DNA of 64,000 nucleotides from Alphaproteobacteria bacterium 46_93_T64 (GTDB taxonomy: Bacteria > Pseudomonadota > Alphaproteobacteria > Sneathiellales > Sneathiellaceae), in the NCBI GenBank assembly GCA_002163135.1, contig MAAN01000004.1, positions 1 to 64,000 of the forward strand, read 5' to 3'. Under the pieces are notes generated by a model, which was given only the letters and a program-made list of their open reading frames with translations, was not told the origin of the DNA and did no database searches. Each line of letters starts with the position of its first letter. The first letter of the stretch is position 1. The translations under genes were made by a program, and so were the position numbers. Shown piece after piece: positions 26,266 through 35,156 of this stretch.

Positions 26266-26778
26266 CTAGTCCTCATCTTTCTTTTTCGACCAAGGACTAT
26301 CCTCGTTCGGAGATCCGATATTTCCGTTTTCAGTCTCGTCCACGATTGAATACTCACCCTCTATGACAGTTGAGCTCGTATTTTTCTGGTTTTGTGAAAA
26401 TTGATGAGAGGGGCCAGACGTAAAAAAGCGACTGTTTTTCGCTATTTGAGAAGCGAATAAATTACGGAGCGGCGGTAAAAAGAGTAGAAACCCAACGCTG
26501 TCAGTCATAAAACCGGGAATGAGCAAGAACAAACCGGCGAGAGCCAGAAGGACCCCGTTCAATATTTCTTGAACAGGCGATTTTCCTGCATCTATAGTAT
26601 TTCGTGCTTGCATAAGGACCGATAGACCTTGATGTCGAAGCAATGCCATACCGGCAACGGCAGTTAATATAGTCAAAATTGCGGTGTTAAGCGCACCGAT
26701 TTCCCCGCCGACTTCAACGAAAACAAATATTTCAAGAATGGGAATGCCGATCAAGGCGGCAAAAAACAACAGAGGCAA
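26266..26778 (-). CDS. fxsA: FxsA family inner-membrane protein
   Basis: A 170-residue membrane protein with four hydrophobic segments in the first 115 residues: MPLLFFAALIGIPILEIFVFVEVGG, TAILTILTAVAGMALLRHQG, the family motif ILNGVLLALAGLFLLIPGFM TDSVGFLLFLPP, then a polar cytoplasmic tail. In E. coli the homologue relieves F-exclusion of phage T7; its normal role is unknown. It is divergent from the tim44-like gene and upstream of secB on the same strand. Confidence 0.9.
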   Translation of the reverse strand: MPLLFFAALIGIPILEIFVFVEVGGEIGALNTAILTILTAVAGMALLRHQGLSVLMQARNTIDAGKSPVQEILNGVLLALAGLFLLIPGFMTDSVGFLLFLPPLRNLFASQIAKNSRFFTSGPSHQFSQNQKNTSSTVIEGEYSIVDETENGNIGSPNEDSPWSKKKDED

Positions 26779-26945
26779 ACTTGTTTATCCTTCTAAAAGT
26801 TTCTATGTAAACAATAGGCACAGATTAAGTCGGGTTCTAAAGAACCACCTAGACCTGAGGCCTTGAAGGCGTTACCTTCAGTATTTGGTTTATCTATACA
26901 TAGATAGACTTTGGCATTTTACGATATTGATATAAAGAATATATT

Positions 26946-27635
26946 ATGGGCGACGGATTTCAGTTTCTAGACATTATTTTACTTGTCATGATTGCGGCCT
27001 TCATTTTTTTGAGGCTCAGGAATGTTCTTGGCAGACGAATGGGCCACGAACAACCCCCTCGCGAGGAAATATCTAAAAAAACCTATGATGATGCTGAAAC
27101 GCCTATGAATGAAGAGCCACTTGAGAATGTCGTTCCTATGAAAGAAGGGATCGAATTCGCGCCAAGTGAGGCTTTGGCTCAAACACCTATGGCACGTACC
27201 CTCAGGGACATTCACGCAATAGACCATAACTTTAATCCCGATACGTTCGCGGATCAGGCAGAAATGGCGTATGAGGCCATTGTATCTGCGTTTGCCAATG
27301 GCGATCGCAGAACCCTTGGCGACCTGTTGTCCGAAGAAGTCTATAATAATTTCGGCTCGGCGATCGATGCGCGCGAAAAAGCAGAAGAAGTTATGGCAAC
27401 CGATATCCTGTCTATTGAAAAATCAGAAGTAACTGCTGCTGAATTAAACGGGACTGAAGCTGAAATTACGGTTCGTTTTGAAACTGACATGATTTCCGTA
27501 ACAAGAGATGCTGAAGGTGTTGTCGTGAGCGGCGACCCTCATCCACATGTGGTCAAAGAATACTGGACGTTTGCTCGTGATCTGAAATCCAGAAATCCAA
27601 ACTGGGCGTTAATCACTACGCGTAGTGCTGAATAA
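26946..27635 (+). CDS. Tim44/TimA domain protein
   Basis: A 229-residue protein with one N-terminal membrane segment (FLDIILLVMIAAFIFLRLRN), an acidic linker, and a C-terminal Tim44-like domain (FADQAEMAYEAIVSAFANGD, RRTLGDLLSEEVYNNF, VVKEYWTFARDLKSRNPNWA). In alphaproteobacteria the family (TimA) is a bacterial relative of mitochondrial Tim44, and the fxsA-tim44-mltA linkage here is conserved. Its molecular role in bacteria is unclear. It is followed by mltA after 9 bases. Confidence 0.9.
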   Translation: MGDGFQFLDIILLVMIAAFIFLRLRNVLGRRMGHEQPPREEISKKTYDDAETPMNEEPLENVVPMKEGIEFAPSEALAQTPMARTLRDIHAIDHNFNPDTFADQAEMAYEAIVSAFANGDRRTLGDLLSEEVYNNFGSAIDAREKAEEVMATDILSIEKSEVTAAELNGTEAEITVRFETDMISVTRDAEGVVVSGDPHPHVVKEYWTFARDLKSRNPNWALITTRSAE

Positions 27636-27644
27636 TCTGAAAAA

Positions 27645-28877
27645 ATGATAGGACGGTTGCTTAACAGAAAGCGGTCAATTGCGCTTGGTGTGTTGGTCCT
27701 GCTTGCCGCAGGCGCGGCCCTTGTCTGGGTTTTCTATGAAGAAGAGAAACCAAAAAAAGATAAGTTACACTTGGAAGCGGCCGCGTTTTCCGATCTAAAT
27801 ACTTGGAATTCAGATGATTTTGGCGAGTTTTTGCCAGCACTTCATCTGTCTTGTAAAAAGCTCCTGAGATTGCCAGATGCCAGATCTCTTGGCGGTGAAA
27901 AAATCGCTGGAACGGTTGCTGACTGGAAAGACATTTGTAAATCGGCGCTCGATTTACCTGTTCAAAACGAGGCGATAAGGTCTTTTATCGAAAGCAACTT
28001 TACGCCTTTTCAAGTAACAAACAACGGGGAACAGAAGGGGCTTTTCACCGGATATTATGAAGCCAGCTTACGCGGCAGCCGGATACAATCCGATGTTTAT
28101 AAAACGCCTTTATATCTACGACCGAATGAGCTGATAATGGTTCATCTTGGGCGGTTTCGCGATAGCCTGAAAGGCCAGCGAATTGCCGGTGTTGTTAAAA
28201 ATGGAGAACTCTTCCCGTTTTCTGATCGCAAAAAGATAGACGATGGCGCCCTTGAAGAACGGGATCTTGAAATCGTTTGGGTAGATAGTGTTGTTGATGC
28301 GTTTTTCCTGCATATTCAGGGCTCTGGTCGCGTTGAACTGGAAGAGGGTGGAGCCCTTCGGGTTGGGTATGCCGCTCAAAATGGGCACCCCTACTTTGCT
28401 ATCGGTAAGGCTCTCATTGAGGACGGCGAAGTACCGCGTGAGAAAATGTCCATGCAGGCCATTCGTGATTGGCTGGACAATAATCCGGACAAAGCTGATG
28501 AGCTGATGCAGAAAAATGCTTCATACATTTTCTTCAGAGAACTTAAAACCACAGGCCCAATTGGGGCGCAAGGTGTCGTACTTACGCCAGAGCGAAGTCT
28601 GGCCGTTGATCGGAAATGGATGCCGCTTGGCGTTCCTATCTGGCTGGAAACTGAAGTTTTAGATGGACCGAATGATACAACACCCAAGACTTTCAATCGT
28701 TTGCTGATGGCGCAAGATACGGGCGGTGCAATTCGTGGACCGGTTCGCGGTGATGTGTTCTGGGGAAACGGTGAGCGCGCGTATGAGCGCGCGGGCGCCA
28801 TGAAAAGTGAAGGGAACTACTGGATCCTTTTGCCAAACGCTGTCGCGAAGCGTCATTTATCCAAAAACAACAGCTGA
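27645..28877 (+). CDS. mltA: Membrane-bound lytic murein transglycosylase A
   Basis: Cleaves peptidoglycan glycan strands with formation of 1,6-anhydromuropeptides. The 410-residue protein has an N-terminal membrane anchor (about residues 12-30) in place of the lipobox of E. coli MltA, the MltA domain with FTGYYEASLRGSR, FFLHIQGSGRVELEEGG and the C-terminal 3D domain (LMAQDTGGAIRGPVRGDVFW) holding the catalytic aspartate region. It is downstream of the Tim44-like gene in one operon. In many relatives smr follows directly; here lutABC intervenes. Confidence 0.93.
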   Translation: MIGRLLNRKRSIALGVLVLLAAGAALVWVFYEEEKPKKDKLHLEAAAFSDLNTWNSDDFGEFLPALHLSCKKLLRLPDARSLGGEKIAGTVADWKDICKSALDLPVQNEAIRSFIESNFTPFQVTNNGEQKGLFTGYYEASLRGSRIQSDVYKTPLYLRPNELIMVHLGRFRDSLKGQRIAGVVKNGELFPFSDRKKIDDGALEERDLEIVWVDSVVDAFFLHIQGSGRVELEEGGALRVGYAAQNGHPYFAIGKALIEDGEVPREKMSMQAIRDWLDNNPDKADELMQKNASYIFFRELKTTGPIGAQGVVLTPERSLAVDRKWMPLGVPIWLETEVLDGPNDTTPKTFNRLLMAQDTGGAIRGPVRGDVFWGNGERAYERAGAMKSEGNYWILLPNAVAKRHLSKNNS

Positions 28878-28942
28878 GCCATCTGGCGAAACTACTTTAA
28901 TGACAGTATAGTCCCTCAAAGAGCTTGGGAGGGATTAAGTAT

Positions 28943-29716
28943 ATGTCTGACACGGATGAAAAACTGGAAGTGGCACTTTTCGTCACCTGCCTTGTAGACA
29001 TTAACCGTCCATCGGTTGGGTTTGCAGCTGTAAAATTGTTAGAACAGACGGGCTGTAAGGTTAGCGTGCCCGATACGCAAACCTGTTGCGGGCAGCCAGC
29101 TTTTAATTCTGGGGATCGGCGGACGACGAAGCAAATCGCAACGAATGTCATCAAAGCGTTTAAGGGATATCGCTATGTTGTTGCACCCTCTGGATCTTGC
29201 GCTGGAATGATCACAAAGCACTATCCGGAACTATTTTCAGATGATCCGGATATGTTGTTGGAGGCGCAAGACCTTGCCAGTCGCTCCCATGAATTGATCT
29301 CATTTTTAAAAGATGTACGCGGGTTTGAAGCTAAAGACGTCAAGTTTGAAAAAAAACTCACCTATCACGACAGTTGCGCCAATCTACGGGAGATGAAAGT
29401 TGTGGATCAGCCGCGCGCCTTGCTTGAGGGTGTTGGGGATCTGGAGCTGATCGAGGCAGAAGACCGTGAGGCTTGTTGCGGCTTTGGTGGCACATTCTGC
29501 ATTAAATACTCAGAAATTTCGGAAGAAATGGTTGACCGGAAAATTGAAAATCTTTTGGCAACAGGCGCGGATACGCTTGCGGCCGGTGATTTGGGCTGTT
29601 TGATGAATATCGCGGGGCGGCTTTACCGAAAAGGGCATACCATGAAGGTGCTGCACATTGCTGAAATACTGGCAGGGATGGGAAATGCCCCCGGAATTGG
29701 TGAGGGGAGACACTAA
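28943..29716 (+). CDS. lutA: L-lactate utilisation Fe-S protein LutA
   Basis: Subunit of the LutABC lactate oxidation complex. The 257-residue protein has two CCG domains: TCCGQPAFNSGDRR near residues 47-60 and the second with HDSCANLREM plus EACCGFGGTFCIKY, which bind Fe-S cofactors. I chose ATG 28943 with GGAGG upstream; a TTG at 28925 would add six residues. It overlaps lutB by one base, so the three genes form one operon. Confidence 0.92.
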   Translation: MSDTDEKLEVALFVTCLVDINRPSVGFAAVKLLEQTGCKVSVPDTQTCCGQPAFNSGDRRTTKQIATNVIKAFKGYRYVVAPSGSCAGMITKHYPELFSDDPDMLLEAQDLASRSHELISFLKDVRGFEAKDVKFEKKLTYHDSCANLREMKVVDQPRALLEGVGDLELIEAEDREACCGFGGTFCIKYSEISEEMVDRKIENLLATGADTLAAGDLGCLMNIAGRLYRKGHTMKVLHIAEILAGMGNAPGIGEGRH

Positions 29717-31140
29717 TGCAGGTAACCAGCCGCAAATTCAAAGAAAACTCTCACAAAGCGATGCAAGATGAAAATCTGCGGGCAGCGCTTGGCCGCGTAA
29801 AACAAGGATTTACGACGGCAAGGAGTGTTGCTGCATCTGAACTTCCCGAATTTGAAGACTTGCGCGACAAAGCCCGGGACATCAAGGATGAAGTTCTTGA
29901 AAATCTGGATTATTATCTGGAATATTTCGATGAAAAAGTAACGGCTTCTGGTGGTCATGTTCATTGGTGCTCAAGCGCGAAAGACGCCCGAGAGGCGATT
30001 TTGAAAATCTGCCGGGATGTGGATGCGAAAACAGTGACCAAGGGTAAGTCGATGATCACTGAAGAGATTGCCCTTAATAAGTTTCTGGCGTCCGAAGGGA
30101 TTGAGCCGATTGAGACGGATCTGGGCGAATATATCATCCAGCTTGCCGACGAGCCGCCAAGTCACATTATCGGCCCTGCTGTTCACAAAACCAAAGAACA
30201 GGTTACCGAACTGTTCTACGAACATCACCAACAATACGGATATACCGAACGTGAGGAAGATCCTGAAAAACTGGTGGGGGAAGCCCGTGCGGTTCTGCGC
30301 CACAAATATGTGACAGCAGATGTTGGGATTACTGGTGCTAACTTCTTGGTCGCAGAAACCGGATCAACAGTTATCGTGACCAACGAAGGCAACGGGGATC
30401 TGACACAGTCGCTCCCTAAAACCCATATTGTTGTGGCCAGCCTTGAAAAAGTTATCCCGACACTTGAAGATGTCAGTACTGTTATGCGGGTACTGGCGAG
30501 ATCCGCTACGGGTCAGGAAATGTCTGTCTACACCACGTTTTCTACAGGTCCAAAACGCGATGATGATATTGATGGGCCGGAAAACTTCCATGTGATCCTG
30601 CTGGACGGTGGACGGTCAGAAATGATCGGAACGGAACTTCAGGAATTACTTCGCTGCATTCGTTGTGGTGCCTGCATGAACCATTGTCCAGTATACCATG
30701 CGGTAGGCGGTCATAGCTATGGCTGGGTATATCCAGGACCTATTGGCGCGGCTATCAATCCGCAAATGGTTGGCCTCGAAGAAGCCCGCCATCTTCCCAA
30801 CGCTTCTACTTTCTGTGGTCGCTGTGAGGAAGTTTGTCCGGTTCGTATTCCGCTTCCAAAAATCTTGCGACATTGGCGAGAAGAAGCGTTCGAGAAACAA
30901 ATCGCGCCAAAACCGGAACGTTGGGGGATTGAACTTTGGGGATTTTTCGCAAAACGGCCAGCATTGTACCGATTGGCAACGCGTGCTGCCGTTAAATTGC
31001 TGTCACTAATGGCCGGGAAAAAAGGGCGTTTGAAGTCGCTCCCCTTTGGGAAAGGCTGGACATCTGTTCGGGATTTACCTGCCCCGCAAGGAGCGACCTT
31101 CATGGAACAGTGGCAGAAAAAACAGAAGCGGGAGGGCTGA
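29716..31140 (+). CDS. lutB: L-lactate utilisation Fe-S protein LutB
   Basis: Central iron-sulfur subunit of the Lut complex. The 474-residue protein has the LUD domain (TKGKSMITEEIALNKFLAS, VTADVGITGANFLVAETGS, TVIVTNEGNGD) followed by two 4Fe-4S motifs, CIRCGACMNHCPVY (cysteines from residue 314) and CGRCEEVCPVRIPLPKIL (from residue 367). It overlaps lutA by one base and ends 2 bases before the lutC start. It works in the cytoplasm with LutA and LutC to oxidise lactate to pyruvate. Confidence 0.94.
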   Translation: MQVTSRKFKENSHKAMQDENLRAALGRVKQGFTTARSVAASELPEFEDLRDKARDIKDEVLENLDYYLEYFDEKVTASGGHVHWCSSAKDAREAILKICRDVDAKTVTKGKSMITEEIALNKFLASEGIEPIETDLGEYIIQLADEPPSHIIGPAVHKTKEQVTELFYEHHQQYGYTEREEDPEKLVGEARAVLRHKYVTADVGITGANFLVAETGSTVIVTNEGNGDLTQSLPKTHIVVASLEKVIPTLEDVSTVMRVLARSATGQEMSVYTTFSTGPKRDDDIDGPENFHVILLDGGRSEMIGTELQELLRCIRCGACMNHCPVYHAVGGHSYGWVYPGPIGAAINPQMVGLEEARHLPNASTFCGRCEEVCPVRIPLPKILRHWREEAFEKQIAPKPERWGIELWGFFAKRPALYRLATRAAVKLLSLMAGKKGRLKSLPFGKGWTSVRDLPAPQGATFMEQWQKKQKREG

Positions 31141-31142
31141 AC

Positions 31143-31823
31143 ATGACTGGACGGGAAAAAATCCTGGGCCGCATACGGGCCCAAAAGAAACGCGGTGCTT
31201 TGCCCGCGGACCAGCAGGACCTGATTGCGGCTAGAATAGCAAAACACGAACATAATCTCATTCCAAAGCGGGGCCAGATACCACTCAAAGAACAGATGGA
31301 TCTGTTTCAATTGAAGATGGAAGTGCTGCTAGCGACAGTAGAGCGCGTAAAAGAGGCTGCCGACATACCAAAAGCGGTTCAAAGCTATCTAGCGCACCAT
31401 AATCTACCGACACGCATTAAAATTTCGCCATCCGAAAGACTTACTGATTTGCCGTGGAGCGATATTCCGACACTTGAAATTGTGACAGGTGTCGGCGCTG
31501 AAGAAGATGAAGTTGGAATGTCGCCTGCTTTTGCTGGTATCGCAGAAACAGGGACATTGATGATGGCATCGGGTGCAGAAACACCATCGACTGTAAACTT
31601 TCTGCCGGAAAATCATATTGCTGTTTTAAACGCTAAAGATCTAACGGGATCTTACGAGCAAGCTTGGGATGCGCTTCGATTGGCAACCAAGGACAGCGGA
31701 ATACCCCGTACGGTAAACTTCATTTCTGGGCCTTCTCGTACTGCTGATATTGAACAGCGTCTGATAATGGGCGCACATGGCCCGAAATCTCTACATGTAA
31801 TTTTGGTTGGTGATGGAACGTAA
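31143..31823 (+). CDS. lutC: L-lactate utilisation LUD-domain protein LutC
   Basis: Third subunit of the Lut complex. The 226-residue protein contains the LUD domain (ARTG-like FAGIAETGTLMMASGAETPS, TVNFLPENHIAVL, ending NFISGPSRTADIEQRLIMGA and HGPKSLHVILVGDG). I chose ATG 31143, preceded by an excellent GGGAGGG Shine-Dalgarno; a GTG at 31110 inside lutB would add 11 residues. The 3' end overlaps smr by 11 bases. Confidence 0.93.
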   Translation: MTGREKILGRIRAQKKRGALPADQQDLIAARIAKHEHNLIPKRGQIPLKEQMDLFQLKMEVLLATVERVKEAADIPKAVQSYLAHHNLPTRIKISPSERLTDLPWSDIPTLEIVTGVGAEEDEVGMSPAFAGIAETGTLMMASGAETPSTVNFLPENHIAVLNAKDLTGSYEQAWDALRLATKDSGIPRTVNFISGPSRTADIEQRLIMGAHGPKSLHVILVGDGT

Positions 31824-32490
31824 ACGACAAAAAAGTGGCGACAAAAAAAGGTCTTTGAAGAGAGGGAGGAACCTTTCTTCTGAAGATAATAGCCTGTGGC
31901 AGCATGTGGCGTCAAAAGTAACGCCCATGACAAGTAACCGCCACACTGGTTTTGAAGATCTCCTAAAAGGAGTGGTACCGCTTAAATCAGCCCTTAAGAG
32001 CAGTGCGAGCGTTCCCAGAAAACGCATAACAACACCGCTTATTCAAAGGCTTGTATCAGCACCAAAGCGAGATAAGCAAAACCAGATTTTTCGGGAGGCG
32101 ATTGAACCGTCAGCTCGGCAGAATGTGGCGGGACTTGACCGAAGCTCGTCTGAAAAACTTCGCCGCGGCAAAATGATTATTGAAGGACGTGTGGATTTGC
32201 ATGGCCTGACCCGACGGGAAGCACATACTAAGTTAAAAGGCTTTCTAAACACAGCCCACCGCGCTGGAAAACGTTGCGTTTTGGTAATCACTGGCAAAGG
32301 ATCATCAATAGAGCGCACCGACGATGCGCCCTTTATGGGAGGCGGCCGCAAAGGAGTTTTGCGAGAAGAAGTTCCCAGATGGTTGTCGGAGCCGGCACTT
32401 CATCGTTTGGTTCTGGACTACAGAACAGCGCAGCCTAAACATGGCGGTGGCGGCGCCCTTTATGTTTTGCTTCGCCGGGCTAGAAACTGA
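31813..32490 (+). CDS. Smr domain protein (putative DNA endonuclease)
   Basis: A 225-residue protein with a basic N-terminal half and a C-terminal Smr domain: RVDLHGLTRREAHTKLKGFL, VLVITGKGSS, GVLREEVPRWL, and HGGGGALYVLLRR. The DLHG motif and TGKG loop are the Smr hallmarks; the stand-alone family is related to the MutS2 nuclease domain and yeast/E. coli SmrA. ATG 31813 overlaps the lutC 3' end by 11 bases. It is followed by an XRE regulator and mmcB, the order seen in alphaproteobacteria. Confidence 0.9.
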   Translation: MERKRQKSGDKKRSLKRGRNLSSEDNSLWQHVASKVTPMTSNRHTGFEDLLKGVVPLKSALKSSASVPRKRITTPLIQRLVSAPKRDKQNQIFREAIEPSARQNVAGLDRSSSEKLRRGKMIIEGRVDLHGLTRREAHTKLKGFLNTAHRAGKRCVLVITGKGSSIERTDDAPFMGGGRKGVLREEVPRWLSEPALHRLVLDYRTAQPKHGGGGALYVLLRRARN

Positions 32491-32506
32491 TGTGTAGGAG
32501 AATTGC

Positions 32507-32875
32507 ATGACACCCTTTGGCCTTCGCGTCCGTTTCTTGCGAAAATCTCAAAATGTCAGCTTGAAAAAAATGGCTGAAGACCTGCAAATCAGTTCGGCCT
32601 ATCTGTCAGCGTTGGAACATGGGCACCGGGGACAACCTTCCTGGTCGTTGGTGGAACAAATCTGCTCCTATTTTAACATTATCTGGGATGATGCGGAGGA
32701 AATGCACCGTTTGGCAGCGCTGTCTCATCCGAAAATAACTGTGGATACAAGCGGGCTATCTCCTGCCGCAACCGAATATGCGAATTTGTTGGCCCGAGAA
32801 ATTCGAAACTTGCCGGAACCGCGTCTGTCAGAAATGCTGGAATATCTTAAAAATTCGACACCGGTGCGCCCATGA
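32507..32875 (+). CDS. XRE-family helix-turn-helix regulator
   Basis: A 122-residue regulator with a Cro/C1-type helix-turn-helix at residues 6-60 (LRVRFLRKSQNVSLKKMAED, LQISSAYLSALEHGHRGQPS). The C-terminal 60 residues are helical and may mediate dimerisation. It overlaps mmcB by 4 bases (ATGA) and is co-transcribed with smr. Its regulon is unknown; its constant pairing with mmcB suggests a link to DNA repair. Confidence 0.87.
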   Translation: MTPFGLRVRFLRKSQNVSLKKMAEDLQISSAYLSALEHGHRGQPSWSLVEQICSYFNIIWDDAEEMHRLAALSHPKITVDTSGLSPAATEYANLLAREIRNLPEPRLSEMLEYLKNSTPVRP

Positions 32876-33291
32876 CAGAACCCAGATCAGATCTAGGTAT
32901 TCGCCTCGCCCGAGGTGTGCAAGTTCTGTTCGAAGCGATGGGCTATGCCAGCATGACAGAGGTACAATTACGCTCCCGCAGGCGCGTGGATGTCATGGGG
33001 ATAAACGATAAGGGCCACATAATAATTGCTGAGGTTAAAAGCGGCCCCGCAGATTTCAGAAGCGATACAAAATGGCAGGAATATCTAGACTATTGTGATG
33101 GTTTCTATTTTGCCGTTGGTGAAGGTTTTCCAACGGATTTGCTGCCGGATGACCAAGGCCTGATCATTGCAGATGAATTCCACGCCGAAGCTTTGCGCCC
33201 CTCGCAGGAGTTTAAATTAAACGCCGCCCGCCGCAAAAACGTAACCTTGCGATTTGCGCGGCAGGCAGCCACAAGATTAAACTCAAAATAA
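32872..33291 (+). CDS. mmcB: MmcB family DNA repair protein (putative endonuclease)
   Basis: A 139-residue protein with a PD-(D/E)XK-like core: VDVMGINDKGHIIIAEVKSG (Asp, then Glu-x-Lys) and DFRSDTKWQEYLDYCDGFYFAVG. In Caulobacter MmcB is a SOS-induced protein involved in repair of mitomycin C damage; the name is applied here by family resemblance. It starts in the stop codon of the XRE gene and is followed by a terminator. Confidence 0.85.
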   Translation: MTEPRSDLGIRLARGVQVLFEAMGYASMTEVQLRSRRRVDVMGINDKGHIIIAEVKSGPADFRSDTKWQEYLDYCDGFYFAVGEGFPTDLLPDDQGLIIADEFHAEALRPSQEFKLNAARRKNVTLRFARQAATRLNSK

Positions 33292-33320
33292 AAGCAGCCC
33301 CGTAAGGCTGCTTCTTTATC
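33290..33320 (+). terminator. Terminator after mmcB
   Basis: Stem AAGCAGCC (33292-33299) and GGCTGCTT (33306-33313) with a short loop, followed by CTTTATCTT, a moderate T-run. It lies between convergent mmcB and the VPLPA-CTERM gene and may serve both. Confidence 0.75.
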
Positions 33321-33337
33321 TTAAATTCAGAAAGATT

Positions 33338-33982
33338 TTATGCGGTTGCCACGCGCTTCTTACGCCATCCAATGAAACCCATCAACGCCATACCCGCGCC
33401 ATATAATGGAAGAGCTGCGGGAAGAGGAACTGCAGAGACTTGAGGTCCCCAAACAGCATATACGGCAGTGTTATGATCGGACAGATCGTCAGCAGCATAT
33501 AGCGGATTTGATGAAATAACCGCTTGATCTGTATTGGCTCCAAAAGCGTTATGAGCGAGTGAAACCGATACATCTAGAAAATGAGTTGGATCATCTGGGT
33601 ATCGAGGCGTTGGAAAACCAAAAGCCGTGTAAACATTCCCCGGAGTTTGCGTTACACCGTTGACCCGAGTAGGATAATAATCAAAAAGCCCATCTGGACC
33701 GTCAATGAGAACCTGTTCTAATAAGGCTTGGGCTGCTAACAAAGCATCTGCGGCGGACTGAAACGTAAAATCAGAAATGTCATCACAACCGGAGTAAGCG
33801 ACAGCACAAGTTCCATCTACAAATCTTACATCATAAACGCCTCCGCCAACAGTTACTCCCGTTGCGCCCATCAATTGACCGCTGACAACATTCAACGTCG
33901 CTGCAAAGGCACCACTACTGACTAGGCAAAGCACAGTTACAGCTGTACTTATTGTTAAAAAAAATTTCTTAATGGCCTTCAT
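33338..33982 (-). CDS. VPLPA-CTERM sorting-domain protein (first)
   Basis: A 214-residue exported protein: Sec signal peptide (MKAIKKFFLTISTAVTVLCL, then VSSGAFAA), a 160-residue body without recognised domain but with one cysteine pair region (CAVAYSGCDD), and a C-terminal VPLPAALPLYGAGMALMGFI-GWRKKR anchor. That last part, VPLPA plus hydrophobic helix plus basic end, is the VPLPA-CTERM signal processed by an exosortase. A GGGGGA Shine-Dalgarno precedes the ATG. Surface or EPS-associated location is inferred; the function is unknown. Confidence 0.85.
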   Translation of the reverse strand: MKAIKKFFLTISTAVTVLCLVSSGAFAATLNVVSGQLMGATGVTVGGGVYDVRFVDGTCAVAYSGCDDISDFTFQSAADALLAAQALLEQVLIDGPDGLFDYYPTRVNGVTQTPGNVYTAFGFPTPRYPDDPTHFLDVSVSLAHNAFGANTDQAVISSNPLYAADDLSDHNTAVYAVWGPQVSAVPLPAALPLYGAGMALMGFIGWRKKRVATA

Positions 33983-34165
33983 AATTAAATCCCCCGGTTT
34001 TGTATCTTCCGAAAACCTGTGTCGTCGGCATTCAAGCAGGCTAAATCAATTACTACTATTTTATATTTATTATTATTCTAATATATGGATTTTTGTGTAG
34101 ATAAAAGTCAATACTAAATATTAGTAAATTATTAACTATAAAATAGCGCCACTGGGGGAGTTGTT

Positions 34166-35155
34166 TTAGCGGTAGGGGTCGTCGTTTGACAGATAATCGC
34201 CGACATAATCTGCGATGCCGTCTTCTAGGGAGTAGAAATTCCCGCCGTATCCAGCCGCTTTCAGCTTGGCCATGTTAGCTTCAGTAAAATACTGATATTT
34301 GTCGCGGATGCTGATAGGGGTATCGACATACTGGATGTTGGGCGATTTACTTGCAGCTTTGAAGGTTGCGAGGGCTAGATCTTTAAAACTTCTGGCTTTG
34401 CCAGTTCCGAGATTGAAAAGCCCCGAAACATGCGGGTTTTCAAGAAGCCATAAAACAACTTTAACGCAGTCTTTCACATAAACAAAATCTCTGAGCTGGC
34501 CGCCATCTTCATAATCTGGGTTATGTGATTTGAACAGCGTAATGGCTTCATCGTTTGCTATCTTTGGATAAGATTGGGCAATGACACTTTTCATGTTGCC
34601 CTTGTGATATTCATTGGGGCCATACACGTTAAAAAACTTTAGTCCTGCCCATTGCGGCGGAGTAGGGCCCTCATTTTTGATTGTGTGGGCGACAAATTTA
34701 TCGAAGGCGTGCTTGCTATAGCCGTACAGGTTTAGCGGTTTTAGCCCTTCCAATGCGCCTTTTGACTGATCATCGTCAAATCCTTGGTCGCCACTGCCAT
34801 AGGTGGCAGCAGAAGAGGCATAGATAAAGCTGGTGCCGTTCTTATTGCACCAATCCCAAAGGGCGCGTGTCGGACGGAAATTGCGCTTCAGGATTAAGTC
34901 GCCATTTGTTTCCGTTGTGGCCGAGATGGCCCCCATGTGGATAACGGCATCGAGAGGCGGGGTCGTTTCAAGCCATGACATAAGATCATCAGGATCAACA
35001 AACTCGCAAATCACGTGATTTGCGAGGTTTTTCCATTTTTCACCCTGTTCAAGCCAATCACAGATGATGACTTCATCGCCTTTGTCTGAAAGGGCTGCGG
35101 CGATGTTTGAGCCGATAAAACCTGCGCCGCCAGTAACTAAAATACGCCGTGCCAT
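34166..35155 (-). CDS. hldD: ADP-L-glycero-D-manno-heptose 6-epimerase
   Basis: Converts ADP-D-glycero- to ADP-L-glycero-D-manno-heptose for the LPS inner core. The 329-residue protein is an extended short-chain dehydrogenase with the NADP loop GGAGFIGSN (9-17), ASSAATYGSGDQGF, and the catalytic YGYSKHAFDKFV tyrosine-lysine pair. I chose ATG 35155 (MARRILVTGGAGF); an in-frame start at 35305 would add 50 residues lying antisense to nothing sensible but inside hldE. It starts one base after hldE ends. Confidence 0.94.
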   Translation of the reverse strand: MARRILVTGGAGFIGSNIAAALSDKGDEVIICDWLEQGEKWKNLANHVICEFVDPDDLMSWLETTPPLDAVIHMGAISATTETNGDLILKRNFRPTRALWDWCNKNGTSFIYASSAATYGSGDQGFDDDQSKGALEGLKPLNLYGYSKHAFDKFVAHTIKNEGPTPPQWAGLKFFNVYGPNEYHKGNMKSVIAQSYPKIANDEAITLFKSHNPDYEDGGQLRDFVYVKDCVKVVLWLLENPHVSGLFNLGTGKARSFKDLALATFKAASKSPNIQYVDTPISIRDKYQYFTEANMAKLKAAGYGGNFYSLEDGIADYVGDYLSNDDPYR

Positions 35156-35156
35156 C

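Noticed and set aside
26779-26945. Possible tRNA or small RNA between fxsA and the Tim44 gene (hairpin-like words)
   Set aside because: No cloverleaf or conserved tRNA elements; only short AT-rich inverted words. No CRISPR-type repeats were seen anywhere in the window either.
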